From: Mesaphorura yosii
Lineage: Eukaryota > Arthropoda > Collembola > Poduromorpha > Tullbergiidae
Direction: 5' to 3'
Assembly: GCA_009869945.1 (NCBI GenBank)
Contig: WIXG01000431.1
Location: forward strand, 1 to 57,007
DNA: 57,007 bases
Part shown: positions 1-12,400 of the stretch, one piece after another
How the letters are laid out: each line of letters opens with the position of its first letter
Position numbering within the stretch: position 1 is the stretch's first letter
The notes under the pieces: generated by a model
Seen by the model: the letters and a program-made list of their open reading frames with translations, nothing else
Database searches by the model: none
Told to the model about the DNA's origin: nothing
Translations under genes and position numbers: made by a program

Positions 1-484
1 AAGGGGGTCAAGTTTCGTAAGGACATATACAGCGCCTGGATTGCTCAGAAGCTGGCGACGGGACTCGACGTTCAGTCTTGGCTGCAGGGGAAGCACCCGC
101 TGAGTTCAGACTGCGTGGGAAAGTACGCAGTCTATAATGTGGTGGGGAAGGAACTCGCTCGCGAACGTTTCAATTACACGAACGATCACTCCAAGTGGGC
201 CAACGGGATCGAAGGCCAGTGGACTTGCGTGTCGGATCTTAACCGGACAGTAAGCATTAACATTTGACAATAATCATGATCATTGGTCATCAATTACGAC
301 TTCACGACTTCTCGATTTCGATGCGTTGTGCTTGTGCACTTTACAGAAGCCCCAAAAGACTCGAGGCGGAGTTGCGCTTTGCGTCTCGGACAGCCGAATT
401 TGGAGAGCCTTCAAGTCGGCGATTCTGAACACACAGCCGTGTGACAAGCCCACGAGCCGTCCTTCGTCGACACGCCTGAATTAA
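1..484 (+). CDS. Deoxyribonuclease II, C-terminal part (5' end outside window)
   Basis: Lysosomal acid endonuclease that degrades DNA of engulfed or dying cells. Two exons are visible: 1..249 (open from the window edge, frame 1) and 347..484, joined in phase 0 through a GTAAGC donor at 250 and a TTACAG acceptor ending at 346. The 128 visible residues contain the family's second active-site element, NYTNDHSKWANGI, whose His and Lys (HSK) form the catalytic pair known in DNase II, followed by the conserved QWTCVSDLNR stretch and RGGVALCVSDSRIWRAF, matching the end of animal DNase II including the two cysteines. An NYT glycosylation site overlaps the active-site element. The protein ends TAA at 482-484 after a short basic tail. 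The N-terminal catalytic half lies upstream of the window. Identification rests on remembered family motifs and is firm. Confidence 0.87.
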
Positions 485-922
485 CCGGTTTAAGAAATTG
501 GATGCAGACGTCATTCGTTATGAATTTATTAAAGAGTATTGAACACTGAAGAAATCGGAATCGGGCGTTTATTTTTCTGCACACAGTCTCAACCACTTCG
601 ATCCATTTACATGAACTTCGCCTCGTTGCTCCTAAAATATTCACGACTCGCTAGTTAATTCGTAATGATCGGAAAGTGAAGATTCGTGCGTCGTTCGTCA
701 ATCTAGCTATGCTAGGTGCATATTTTATTTTATTTCCAGTGAAATTGTGCCACAGAGCAGCAGAGCAATAAGGAAATGCAAGCAAACCCAAAAAAGGGCG
801 AACAAGCCTAGCCATATTCAAGGTCGGGGAGCCGATTAATTATTTGTGACATCCTCATATTTTCCGCATTGCAGTGTTCTGATTTCAGTTAAAGTGAACG
901 GTCCGCTGCAAAAACAGGCAAA
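485..922. other. Intergenic, DNase II 3' flank to chemoreceptor 5' flank
   Basis: AT-rich sequence with no supportable gene. It must hold the 3' UTR of the DNase II gene and the promoter and 5' UTR of the next plus-strand gene; I see no convincing canonical element. Confidence 0.6.
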
Positions 923-2288
923 ATGTACCAATTTTTGGAGACGGAGACGCTCCAGTTGATCCAGCGTGCTTTGGCCATTTCTATTCGGACTGCGGGTTTC
1001 GTTTTCACCATCAACGTGAAGCGACGACGAGCGAAGGTACTCCGGGGCAAGCGAATTCGTCGCCACTACCGATTCAACACGCTGCTGCTGTACGGGGCCT
1101 GGGTCCTCATCGGCTCAAGTGTCTGGGCTACGACGGAGCTGAGCAGACGGCGGGAGATTCCAGACTCGTTCTGGGGATTTTGGGTCATCTTATTCCTCGT
1201 GCACATACTCCTCCTCATTTTCAACCACATTCTGTGGAGGTTCCGCTCGGAAATCACCATAATCGCCAATTCACTCTTCAGACTCAGCGAAATATTTGAA
1301 GGCAAGTTAATCTTGGGACTTTGAAATTTGAACTATCGACTTGCTATGAATTTCGGTGATTTTTCTTCCAGAACGTTTCGCCCCGTACTGGACGGAGGCT
1401 GAAAAGCAGGAAGACCACACTGTAGGGCGTGAAGTGAGGAAAGTCGTCGTCTTCTTTTACTACATCTCTAAGTACGCCGCCCAGCCAGTCCTCTGCATCA
1501 TCCTCCCGTGCGTGTACTGGAGCGAAATCGTGCTGACGTCGCTGGAGCTCACGCGTCCGTTCGAGTGGGTGACGGGAATCGCGCTGGGGAGGAGGCCCGT
1601 GATCGCCGTCATCCTCCTGGGGATTCCTATCTACGAGTACCTGATGGTCTCTCTCATCTGGCGCGTGAACGCCTTCTGCACGATAATGATCCCGTTCCCG
1701 TTCTACTTGGACTACATCTTCCGGTGCAAAATCAACATCCCACCGGGCGCTGGGCTCGCCGAAACGGACCCCCATCAACTTCGACATCCTCGAAACTCCA
1801 TTCCGGTCGTGTACAAGAATATATTCCTCTTATTACAGCTCCTACAAGACGTCTCGAGAGATTTCCTCGCCTTCGCCGAGTTAATTTTCCTCATCGGCAG
1901 TTCGTTCATGCTCTGCTTCTTCGCCGCTTACCGCGGCCCGCTCATGGAGCGCCTGCTTGCCGGTTCTGGGCTCGTCATTGCTGGAGGCTACATCGGATTC
2001 ATGCTCCAGTCGATCGGGGTGGGGTACAAGCAGAGCGTCGATATGCTGCAGGCTTGGAGGCGATTTTACTCCACCGGCAACGGCAACCTGAGGCGCAGGC
2101 GGCAGGGGCCAGGACCAGGCAAAGGAACAGAAATTGAAAGTCAGCGAAGAGTCCTTCGATCTCTGCTCCCGCTCCGAGTTTACTGTGGCTCGATGTACTT
2201 TCTCGACGAAAAGGCGGCCATCGTCCTCTTTCACCAAATCATCGACAAAAGCATCGTGCTTTTATGTACGATGGAACTGAGTCACTAA
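923..2288 (+). CDS. Seven-transmembrane chemoreceptor (Gr-like), two exons
   Basis: Predicted ligand-gated membrane receptor of the insect gustatory/odorant receptor superfamily. Exons 923..1301 and 1372..2288 join in phase 1 across a 70-nt intron with a GC donor (G|GCAAGT) and a TTCCAG acceptor, giving about 431 residues, a normal length for the family. The first exon starts with MYQFLETETLQLIQRALAIS and carries two hydrophobic helices; the second has several more (around KVVVFFYYISKYAAQPVLCI, PVIAVILLGIP, FLAFAELIFLIGSSFMLCFF). The C-terminal part RVLRSLLPLRVYCGSMYFLDEKAA is collinear with CRVLRNEVGPLYFVDRRL of the receptors at 27-30 kb, which is the main reason for the family call. It is the only chemoreceptor here on the plus strand and lies 25 kb from the cluster. 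No stops or frameshifts. Ligand unknown. Confidence 0.7.
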
Positions 2289-2787
2289 TCTTAGGTAGTT
2301 TAGTCAATAATTAATTAGGTCGTTGTCGTACTCAATTCAAGACACATTTATTAAAGGAAGACGGTGCGTCGTTCATTATAAATATAGTAAGGGATTGAAC
2401 AAAGAAGGGTTTTCTGGTTATCAAGCTTCAGGCTTAAGTTGTCAAGTCTCAAAATTAAAAATTTGTGATTGTCATCCAATCCAGTCCTCTTTTGCAGTTC
2501 TTTCCGGCTGTTGGGCTTCTGCTTCATGTTCAGGGTTTAAGCAAAACTGAGATCAAGTCGTGAGATTTAACTCTCGTCCAATCTGCGGTCAATGCCAACA
2601 AAATCAATAATCAAGATTCTGTTTTCGAGGGGGAAAGAAAACGTGGCAGTACTTACGTTTGATAAGAAACGATACTGAAAGGCTGTGGCGGTGGGAAGGC
2701 GATTTCGGCTTCATTTGTATAGAATAATGTACAAAAATATGTCGTGAAGGCCAGGCAGGTCTGAGGCGGCGGGAAAGACGAAATTCT
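2289..2787. other. Convergent intergenic spacer
   Basis: Lies between the 3' ends of the plus-strand chemoreceptor and minus-strand cv-2. A minus-strand AATAAA (plus TTTATT, 2347-2352) could be the cv-2 poly(A) signal, which would make a 3' UTR of about 440 nt. No gene seen. Confidence 0.5.
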
Positions 2788-5700
2788 TCACGCTTTCCAG
2801 AAAGACGCTTTTTTATGGGAACAGCGTGTCATTTCCCGCCAGTTGGCGTTCACATCAGCGCCTGCCAGTTTGCAGGAGCGCGAGTACGCCATCAGTGCGT
2901 CGCAGTGGCATTTCCTGTCGTGAGGACACTCGCACATATCGACTTTGCAGGCTCTGCGTGGCAAAAGGCATTTTTGAATTAGAACAGACTCCGTCAAGTT
3001 CTTACGACTTGGCCGTGCGCGACCGACTTACTTGAAAAATCGGTCTGGAGACACGACTTTGGCGCACGGCGCGAAAATGTGGGACTTCAAAGCATTGCAG
3101 AGCTTCTCAGCCTTTTCGCGAACCAGCCAATTCTTCCTGCAAAGCGGTTCCGGTCCTTTTACTGTGAAAACAAAAACAGGTCAGAGGTCAAGAGTAAACG
3201 AAATACAGCCTGGTGCTTGATTTTGATTAGTCTGGCGAGTGTTTCACCTTCTTCGGGGCGTGAACACGCCTTCTTCCCGCCCACTCGCCAAGACTGTCCA
3301 AACGCGCTCGGATGATTCACCGGACCACCGCGCCGTGTGACAAAGTCGTCCGTTCGGTTTCCGTTGAAGTTTCCGCAGAGACCACACAGACGCCCGTGCA
3401 GTCGATGTGGGACGGTGACTTCCAGGAAGCTGTCTCCGTCCCAGAGCAGCTGCACTCCAGCGCCTGTCTGCACGAGCGCCGAGTAGCCGTCCGCCGTCAC
3501 TCTCAGCGACCCGTGCTGGAAGGGCAGCGAACCGATCCGTTTCCCGTTGAATTTTATCCGCATCTTCTGGCCGAGCGTCAGACGACCTTCCTTCGTTTTG
3601 AGGGTGACAGTGCGAGTCCAGGAAAATGTCGAAGAGGCGCGGGCGTCGTTGCGCACGCGGACTGAGAAGGTTTTGCCCTTGCAGTCGGATGTGAGGAGGT
3701 ATTTGCAGGCGCCCTGGATTAAAAAATTCGTTCTTGATTGTAAGCTTGTAACGTGAATGCAAATTGAAATTGCGAATTTTTACCTGGAAATTGAAGACTC
3801 GTCCATCGAAGCTTCGGTAATGCGGATCGCCAAAGACTGTGCACACTCCCTCTTCGCCCACGCACTCCGGGCAGCACTGCCCCGGTTTGGTCTGCAGTTG
3901 GTAGCCCCACGGACAGCTCACGTCTGCGGGACAGACTTGCTCCGTGCATCGCACTTTGCCCCAGTCGCAGATGCAACTCTGGCAACTGTTGACGTCCCAT
4001 TTCTCGCCGTTCTGCGAATGTGCGAATAAATTGCAAAATCCATTAATCTCCTCACGACCTGACGACAAATGAAGCTGTGGCTTTCTTACCTTAAAAACGT
4101 GATCTCTCCACTCGCATTGCGTCTTCACGAGTGAATTCTCCTCGCTTTCAGTGTTCTTATCGCTCAGGAGTGGATTTGGCGCGCAGGTCGGGCAGCAACT
4201 GCCTGGGCTCAGAATCTGATCTTTGGGCTCACAGTCGAGGAGCGCGGGGCAGGAAATTCGGTCGCAGATGGCCGTCGTGCCGGTGCACGTGCAGTTCGTG
4301 CATGTGTCGAGGCGGAACGCTGTCTTGGAAGGGTAGACTTTGTCACCCAGGATGCAGACGGTTCGGGGAATATACCGGGTGCGTGTTCCGTTGCAGCGCG
4401 GGCAGCACTCGCCTCTGGCCAGGTACGTCGAGGAGGGCGGGCAGGCGAGGACGGGGCAAGCCTTTTTCATGCACGACAGCGAACCCCGATTGCAACTGCA
4501 GCGGGTGCACGGATCCCCGTTTAGTATCGCTTCTTCGCCGTGCTTGTACAGCTTTCCGTTGACCATGCACGAGTTGCATGTGGGGCAGCATGACGAGAGC
4601 GACGCGGGTCCGGCGGAGTCGTGCACAGTGCCGGCTTTGTGTGTCGGTGGCGCAGGATGCGAGCATGGAACGTGGCACTGTAGTGGGGACCTCGTCACGA
4701 TTCCGGCGAGGCACGTTTGCACGCTGCAGTCGTCGAGAAGAACTTCTTTCCCGTGCGGGTACGTCTGATTCCCTACCGTGCAGCCTGTGAGAAAGGAGAG
4801 TTAGAATTTAGAGTGGGCAATTAGTTTTATGGTAGAAAATCACAGGCGACGGGTAGAAACTGTGAAATGCTTTCAGAACAAGAACAAGTTTCGACGATCT
4901 GGTGTGGTCATAAAAATTGTCAAGCTACTTAACAACTGACGACTGACGTGTACACACGTAAAACACAGTAATTAAGGTTGTTAATGCTTGTAATTAACGG
5001 ACGACGTCTTAAAGCAGTCAATCAATCCCAGCATTGGATCATATAATTTATGCCTAGTGCTTAGATTTTCTTTATTCTTTGTAGGCTTACCTTTGCACAC
5101 TTCACAGCAGCCCTCCTTCAGGCCGGATACAATCAGAAAACATCCTTCAAGACTCGGACACGTTTGCTTCTCGCATTGAACCTCGCCATTCTGCAATACA
5201 ATACAGATACACGAGATTACACTTACTACAAGAACATTAGAGACAAGGTTCACTTGTTGAATCATCTCGGAACCGGAATTTTCGTCATCTAACTTGACTT
5301 TGACTTGACTCGACTCGCCGTTCCTCGAGCGAGCGAGCATAGCACAGCAAAGATTTGATTTACAACGCAGCAGCCCAGCGCGAATTCACATTTCGCGACT
5401 CGAACAAGTTTCATAAATCACGGATCACAAGAAATATGTACAAAATCAGTCACGACCGACGACCAGCCAGCAGCAGGATTTTTATAGAACCGCTTGCAAT
5501 TGGCATTTGGCAGTTCCGTTTTTTGTGAAGAATTTACAATTTTTTGCGTTTTGCGAAAAGAAAATGTGAAAAAATGAGAAAGAAAAGGCACTACAGCGAG
5601 CGTAGAGAGAAATATCACGATTACGACTGACTGGATGGGCAGACAATAAAAATGTCGTCAAGCGATGCGGCAGCGCAGGCAAGAGCAAACAAGAAAACGA

Positions 5701-8700
5701 CAACGAAATTCCGACATTTTGACTTCTGCCGTGGCCATTTTTCGCATTTCTTTTTCGGTTCTTTTGATTTACGCGACGTGATTCGAATCAGCTTTGAAAA
5801 CTGCTAGCTTGCTTTTTTGAACTTCGAAGGCCATCCTGTTTTGTTTTCACGCTACTGCGCTTGATGCTTGAGTGATTCCGGAACCAAAACCAAGCCGAGG
5901 TGGAGGCGCAGAAAAACTTAGTTGGATTTACGATTTATAATTACAATCACAGCAGTCAATTAGTAAAGTAAATTTGTGACAGGACAGTTAGTAACTGGTT
6001 TTAGTTTTTTTGCAAAGCTGTAGCTGTAATTAGCCAAGCCATTCCTTCTGCTGGTTCGTGAATTTGAAGAACGTGTGAACAAAAGGCAGGCAGACTGAAG
6101 CTCCGGTTCGACTCGACTTGAACGTTGGGGATTCCAGCTCTCAGGCTCCACGCTCCACATCCTCATCGCACGACTGAACCAGGATCTTCGTTTACATTCA
6201 TAAATTATCTTTCATTCCTGTATTACCGTAAGTTAAGTAACAGCAGTAGCAGCACATTTTTTGCGCCGCGTTGGTGGCAGCTAGAAACTGGAAAAGTCCT
6301 GCCCGAAGCACGTTCAGTAAAGAAAATCACATAATTGAGTTATTAACAAATTTCTACATATGATATGAAGGTGAATGTGACGATTGTCTTCTATATTTAG
6401 ACCAGAATCACATCACGATCACGATCACAGGATGCTTCTACTTCTTGGACGAGCGTAATCAAAGCCCAGCGCGTGCGGCGCCTGCATACATGTGTGATAA
6501 TGATAAAGGACGCAAACGCAAAAGGAAGAATTCCGATGAATTGTCTGCTGAGAGCTGCGACTCGCAGATTCCGTGAATTCGCCAATTCTATTCTCGGTCC
6601 GTTATTTTTAGACCTTAATTGCTCGCGTGTCGGTCGCATGTTATTTGTAATCTGTTATTCGCAATGCAATCTGGATCGCAGGAATGTCATTGTCAACACT
6701 CAACTCGAGGTAAAGTAGAAAGAAAAAAGGAAGTGATGAGAGAAGGCAAGGAATGTTGTGAATTTTTGTGGTTGGCGGATCCTTGATAATGATTTCAACA
6801 TTCAACTTGAACGAAGAATGTAATCCAATTCAGGAATTCTTGTTATCAACGACTACATTGTGCAGCGCGCCCGTACCCACGCCGAAATTTGGATGAGCTT
6901 CAAGTCTTGCAAGTCCAAGTCAACTCTGGTGTCTTAATTACGACGTGGCAAGGGTTACTTTGCGTTTACGCTGAAAATTGAGAAATCAAAGCACGCAGTC
7001 GTCCAGCCTTCACCTTCACGACTATGGTGGGCTCATTACTCCAAAGTCCAAAATGAGTCCTGCAGGCGCACCGCACATTGTATTTGTTTTAGCTTTAACC
7101 TCTAAATTACAATCACGATCCACCTGCAAGCCGTCCCGCGTTGTCTCCTGCTGATTCTTTTTCTTGATTTTATTAATGATGCTCTCCTCTGCTTCGCTTA
7201 TTGCTTTATACCCACAGCGTGCAATGCTAAGGAAGCAATCATGAATCATGAAAGGATTCATTCTCCAGTGCCGCTACGCCGTGCCAAGTCGAACAAGTAT
7301 CAACAAACAATTGATCAATTTCATAATGGAACAAAAAACGACGACGATAATGGAACAATGGGCTGGCAACAACTGGAACTGGCCTGGCCATTGTTACTTT
7401 CGCCTTGCGTTCTGGTGGCCCGACATCTTGACATGTTTCTCTACTCAAGACTCAATGCAGCCTGATTCATTAACTGAGCGGTGCTCTGGGACTCGACCGG
7501 CACTGCACTGCGAAAAGCGAAATTATGTGCTCGAAAGTATTTTCTTATTAACCAACTCCTGATTTATGATTTTCCTTTGTTCCAGGTCAGGCATCATAAA
7601 AGCAGTACAGTGTAATGCAACAATGTAACAGCACTCGAACAATGAATCGTCGGTCAAAGAACAAAGTATTACAAAGTGGACCAAAATTATTGCCTACCGC
7701 TTACCGCATCTCACAAAGATCACCTGCACTGCAATTTCACATTTCACGGAATTTCTTCGGCTTCGACTTTCTTTCAAGCACGAAACCAGAGACCTTGTTT
7801 CGCTCGCTGGTCGCTGCATTTTGGGTCTGTGAAATGTCATTGTTATAATTATCTCTCAAGATTCTCATAATTCTCAGCTCTAAAGCTTTTCTCACAGCTC
7901 TCATCATGACCGCACCGCACCGTCATAATTCATTTCTTGTTAGCAAAGTATTCGATTTTCGTTCGAGTTTGAACGACCGGACGACCACACAGCAGAACAA
8001 AACAGCGTAGCTGCACAATAATTGAGTTCTCAAGTAGCCGCAGCCCTTTTCAAGTATTTCAAGTACTCTCAAGCCTTGTCTTGCCTTGCCTTCCGTACTT
8101 TTTCCGTACTCATGCAACAATGTCAATAATTGTCTTCGTTGTGAAAAATGAAAGATGAACCTTAATTTCTGCCGTCTTACCGTTGTCTATTCGACAAATG
8201 CTCAAATGCACAGCGTCACAGCGCCTCTGACAGGAGACGAATACTTCGTGAAGATGATGATGACAATTATTTATTGGAAGCCATTTGTCTTGCCCTGTCC
8301 TGTCTCTGTGTATGCCAAGGCAGAATTCAAAATTACGGAGCAATTCAGAACTCGACGACAACGAGAAGACATCGAGGTGACTTTCAAAAAAATGCATTCT
8401 CACGAAATACGATGAAGAGACTCGCGTTCTTTTGGTTTGGCTTTGAAGTCAGTGGACGAAAACTGGTCCATGAACAATGCACACATGCGCAAGTTAATTA
8501 TACGTAATAACGCACCGGACGATGATACACAAAAAGCTCATAAACCACAGGTGCATTTGCGTTTGTTGTGGAGGAATGTGAAAATTATCCAGAAACAAGT
8601 GTAATAAAAGTGGAATCCACTTTGTTCGTTGTTCTTGTGTAAAACACAAGACGTGAGACGTAAGATTCGGAATTCTCACGCGATCCTGCGAACAGCCAAG

Positions 8701-9438
8701 CTGGCTAGGCTCTCGAATGAAGTTGTAAACCAATTTTATGGAAATGGAAAGGACCCTTTTCGAGAGCGAGAACGAGAACCCTTTGCTTTTACCTTGCCTG
8801 GCTTTGTCTTGATAATAACTATGATTAAGATGATGATAACTCTTTTTTTACATTTTACTCCGAAAGAAAAATGAGACTTCATCACCGAAGCGATTTGGGA
8901 TTCGTGAACGGAACCCACCCACAACACAATGACTGCGTTCTCTTTCGGCTTTGGCATTCGTGAAGGAATTTCGAGGCGAGTCAAGTCAAGTAAGTCGTAC
9001 TCTACTCGGTTTGTAATTCTAATGAACCTCGATGACAATGCTACAATCTAAAATGCAATTCAGGCTTATGCAATTAATGGACTCACCCTACAAAGACATT
9101 TGTAGCAGGGATCCTGGAGGAGGCCCGCCAATGGAAATACTTCGCCTTCGCGTTCACAGCGCTCAATCGAACCAGAAAGACCTGAAAAATCACCGAAAAA
9201 GCCGAAAAACGTCAGTAACTTCAAGCGTTTCCCATGTCAGAAGAATTCCGAGCCGTATAATTTCGTGTCACTTACCAACAGGCGCCTCCGAGCCACCGCC
9301 CCCGCTGCTATTTTTGGCGGCGACGGTCACCACGAAGATAGGAACTAAAGCCACGACCACGACGATCGAATACAAGAGAATGCTCAAAATGCTACTGGCG
9401 CTGGTACTGCTGCTGACTGTGAAGAATCTTCTTCGCAT
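2788..9438 (-). CDS. cv-2: Crossveinless-2 / BMPER, complete eight-exon gene
   Basis: Secreted BMP-binding protein that tunes BMP signalling outside the cell. Exons in transcript order: 9438-9276, 9181-9087, 5190-5091, 4784-4090, 4011-3784, 3713-3248, 3161-3032, 2953-2788. All junctions are GT-AG and the phases agree, giving 680 residues (human BMPER about 685). Residues 1-54 hold a basic start (MRRRFF) and a long hydrophobic signal or anchor. Five VWC domains follow; VWC1 is split over exons 2 and 3 (CEREGEVF...CKG). A VWD domain starts at about 407 with FGDPH at 411-415, the site where this family is cleaved. CGLCGNFNGN marks the VWD end, then a C8-like segment and a TIL-like Cys cluster (CECPHDRKCHCDAL). 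The start was chosen at the ATG directly before the signal; longer in-frame upstream sequence is low-complexity. Intron 2 is 3.9 kb, the others are short. Confidence 0.95.
5191..9086 (-). other. Large second intron of cv-2
   Basis: AT-rich intron of about 3.9 kb, unusually long for this window, where most introns are below 110 nt. It has many short open frames but none with a recognisable domain, repeat or splice context. Long introns of this kind often carry enhancers; that is an inference and no defined site is seen. Confidence 0.75.
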
Positions 9439-12400
9439 CCGCGTTCTGCTCCGAATTGCGACTGGGGCTGTGCTTTGATCTTGTGTGAATACTGAATGTG
9501 GTGCGCAATTGCAGGTGTCGCTGCTGCTTGTGCAGGCACAGGCACAAGGACAGAGGGTCGACGTACCAGGACAAGAGGGCAAAGGTTCATCGCCATCACC
9601 AACGCGATTCATTGCGGAGTCAGAGTTGGAGTTGGCCACAGAATTCGGGCACGGGGCTCTGCAAATGGAACAGAAACAATACACTCATTAGAATCGCCCA
9701 CGTATTAGTGAAACACGGCTTCCTCGGCACATATTTCATATGCAAGACTATAATTAGAATCGCAGTCGCAGTCCGAAAGACATAGTAGAACGTTCTAAGT
9801 ACAGGAGTCAAGTCAAGCCGATTACGACGACGCGATGTCGATGAAAGCAATGAAAGGTAAGTGTAGCGTAAAAAGGAAGACAAGACATGGCACAGGAAAG
9901 TAGTTGAAGTTTTAATTTAGAACAAACAGCTACATTCGTGTTGTACTACGTCGTTGTTTTACTTTGTGGTTTCAGTAGAGAGATTAGCGAACGCGGTTCT
10001 GCAAAATGGAAAATACACGACAGAACAGGGCAGGAGAAGATAGGAAGCAAATCCCGTACTGCCCAGCAAGCAGGAGACCAGTAGATGTGATTATATAAGA
10101 TGGATAAATATTTGCACTGCAATAATTTATGGACGAACGCAAGTCTTCGTCAACCAGCAAGGCGTGCAAGGCAAGGAGAGGTCAGGGACCCAAAAATAGG
10201 CAATCAGCAATCTGCAGCAGTGGTAAAACATCGGCAATCGCCTTGCGGAGTGGAAGTGTCGTGCTTTGGTTGCGTTGAACCGAATCGTCGTCATAAGTCA
10301 ACAAACGTGATTGGAAATTTATGTGGCGCAAGGCGCAAAGGCCAGCATGCGGTCACCACCAAGGCAAGTAAGCGGATTGAAATTGAAATCGAATGTGAAA
10401 GTTTACGTTTACGACTTTTTTTTACGAGCTAATTAAATTTACGACAGGGCATTGCAGAATCAGCAGCGCGGCAGGAATTTCGATCGCTAATCACGAGCCC
10501 AGAGGTCAAAGACAAAGAGAAGAAGAATCTGAGCATCAAAACTAATCTAACTTATGGAAATTGGAATGCGGTATTTATTTGGGAATTTGAGACGAAAATC
10601 GCGATACGTATCTGAGAATCTATCATCGAGTTGCCAATCAAATGGATTAAATAGATGATAGTATAAAATCACAAACCAAATTCCGTGGGTTTTGATCAAA
10701 AATCGATTACTAAATTCCGTCGCTATTATTCACGTATTTGCCATTTGGCGTTTACAATTATTTGTAATTTGCAAGTTGCTGCTTGTTTTTCTCCCATTTG
10801 CCATTTGTACTTTGCACAGTTGACAGGCGTTTGCCAGCACGTTAAGCCCTCACTTCCTAAATGCCATTATAATTATCTTTATTCGTGTTCAACATCAACA
10901 TCAGCTATCAAGTACACAATGTGACCAGCCGTAGCAAAAACAGTTAAACATCAGTCAGCCAATAACTTGAGCCGAAGCGATTTGAGGTTATCAATCGGCC
11001 AGGACGAATAACACGAACACCATGATTGGATTCGCTATTCGCGTGGTACATTTAATATTTAACATTTAATTCCTTTCCTTTCAGCAGCCCAGCATTTAGT
11101 CTGTAGGCTTGTTTGTCGTCGTTTTTATTTAGATCGAGCAAACGTTCATTCTTCATATTCGTTCTGTTTACACAACGCGTGGGAGCGTGTGCCAATGATG
11201 ACTGGACTGAATTGCGATTCGCAATTTGCGATATACCAGCACTCAGCATATTTATTAGACTGAGTCACTGTTTAGCTGTAGCATTCGAGGAAGTACAGAA
11301 GCAGAAGCTGATAGCAGCGATGTAAGCAAACAATGTCTCACGCCCAAACAATGACCAGTGTTTGGACGCGGATTAAGCGACAACGTTCCAGTGTTTTGTA
11401 TTTACCTTCCGTTGGTGAGCTTATCTACGCCAACGCTAACTTCGATGTCGATGGCACGCGCGTGCGTACGCGCACACTCGCATTGGTCGAAATCCAAGCC
11501 ACCGAAACTGCCACATGGCGAATGACCGATGCATGGCACACGCCGGTGCGAGAGCATCTCGCTACAAGAATTCATGCTGAATGGTCGGTGAATGCTAATA
11601 AATTCTGCCAATGTCCAGCAGAGCTGCAGTTGCAGTTCGAGCTCGACGATTCAAGAAAAACTACATTCCATCGAGTCCAATGCCGTACAAACAAGAAGCC
11701 AATCACGGCACGGGCAATGAATTAGTATTTCGCCTTTCGAGTCACAGTCACAATTCACGAGCACGTCACGTCACGTCGAATTTTGGCTCTGGCGTGTCGG
11801 GCTTGTATTGCCTTATTTAGTTTGCTATTTGCTGCAGCGCAGCAGCGTTCGGAAGGCTGACCGCAAATGGCCGAGCTACTGATAAGTGATTGGCGATTGG
11901 GGCCGACCGGACATGACGACACGGCGGCGGCGGTGTTGGCTTGGCTTGGGACGAGACAAGACTGATAAGGACGAGAAATGTTGAGTTCAATCTTCTTCAT
12001 TCAATACACTGCACAATTGCTAGAAAGTAAATTGCAAATTGCAGGAGAAATTCCACTCTACTGTAAATCCAATAAGGCGACACGACAGAGGAAGAATCAA
12101 GAATCGAGAATCACAGTCACTATCAAGAGAATTATAGCAATGTAATGCAATGAGAATTGCTAATTGCAAACGACGACGATCACTAAAGAACTGCTGAACT
12201 ACCGGCTTGACTTGGGCACTGCTGAACGTGAAAGGCAAACAGCTCACCACAGGAGCAGAGAACGTGGTTAGTGGTTGTTGACTGAACGAACTCGAATCAA
12301 TGTCTGATCAGTAGCGGCCAGCGGACGAGTAAACAGCGAACAGAAACTTGGTCGCTTTACAGCTTGACTTGGTATAGCGTACAAATGAATGAGAATGGGT

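Noticed and set aside
1344..2237. Open frames overlapping the first chemoreceptor in other frames (209 aa and 147 aa)
   Set aside because: Arg/Pro/His-rich translations without domains, in the shadow of the receptor exon with consistent splice phase.
3244..4722. The continuous 492-codon minus-strand frame over cv-2
   Set aside because: It reads through introns (for example VRKPQLHLSSGREE is intron) and then changes to a wrong frame after GRLQIPPHI; the spliced structure explains the homology better.
6106..6120. GGTTCGACTC resembling a tRNA B box
   Set aside because: No A box or foldable cloverleaf at the right distance; no tRNA could be supported anywhere in the window.
9384..9684. In-frame upstream extension of cv-2 exon 1 to an ATG at 9684
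   Set aside because: The extension is Cys/Ser low-complexity and would put the hydrophobic signal about 80 residues inside; the ATG at 9438 directly before the basic-hydrophobic signal is the better start.
11333..11725. Plus-strand 130-codon frame
   Set aside because: No domain, signal or conserved look; the surroundings are non-coding in character.
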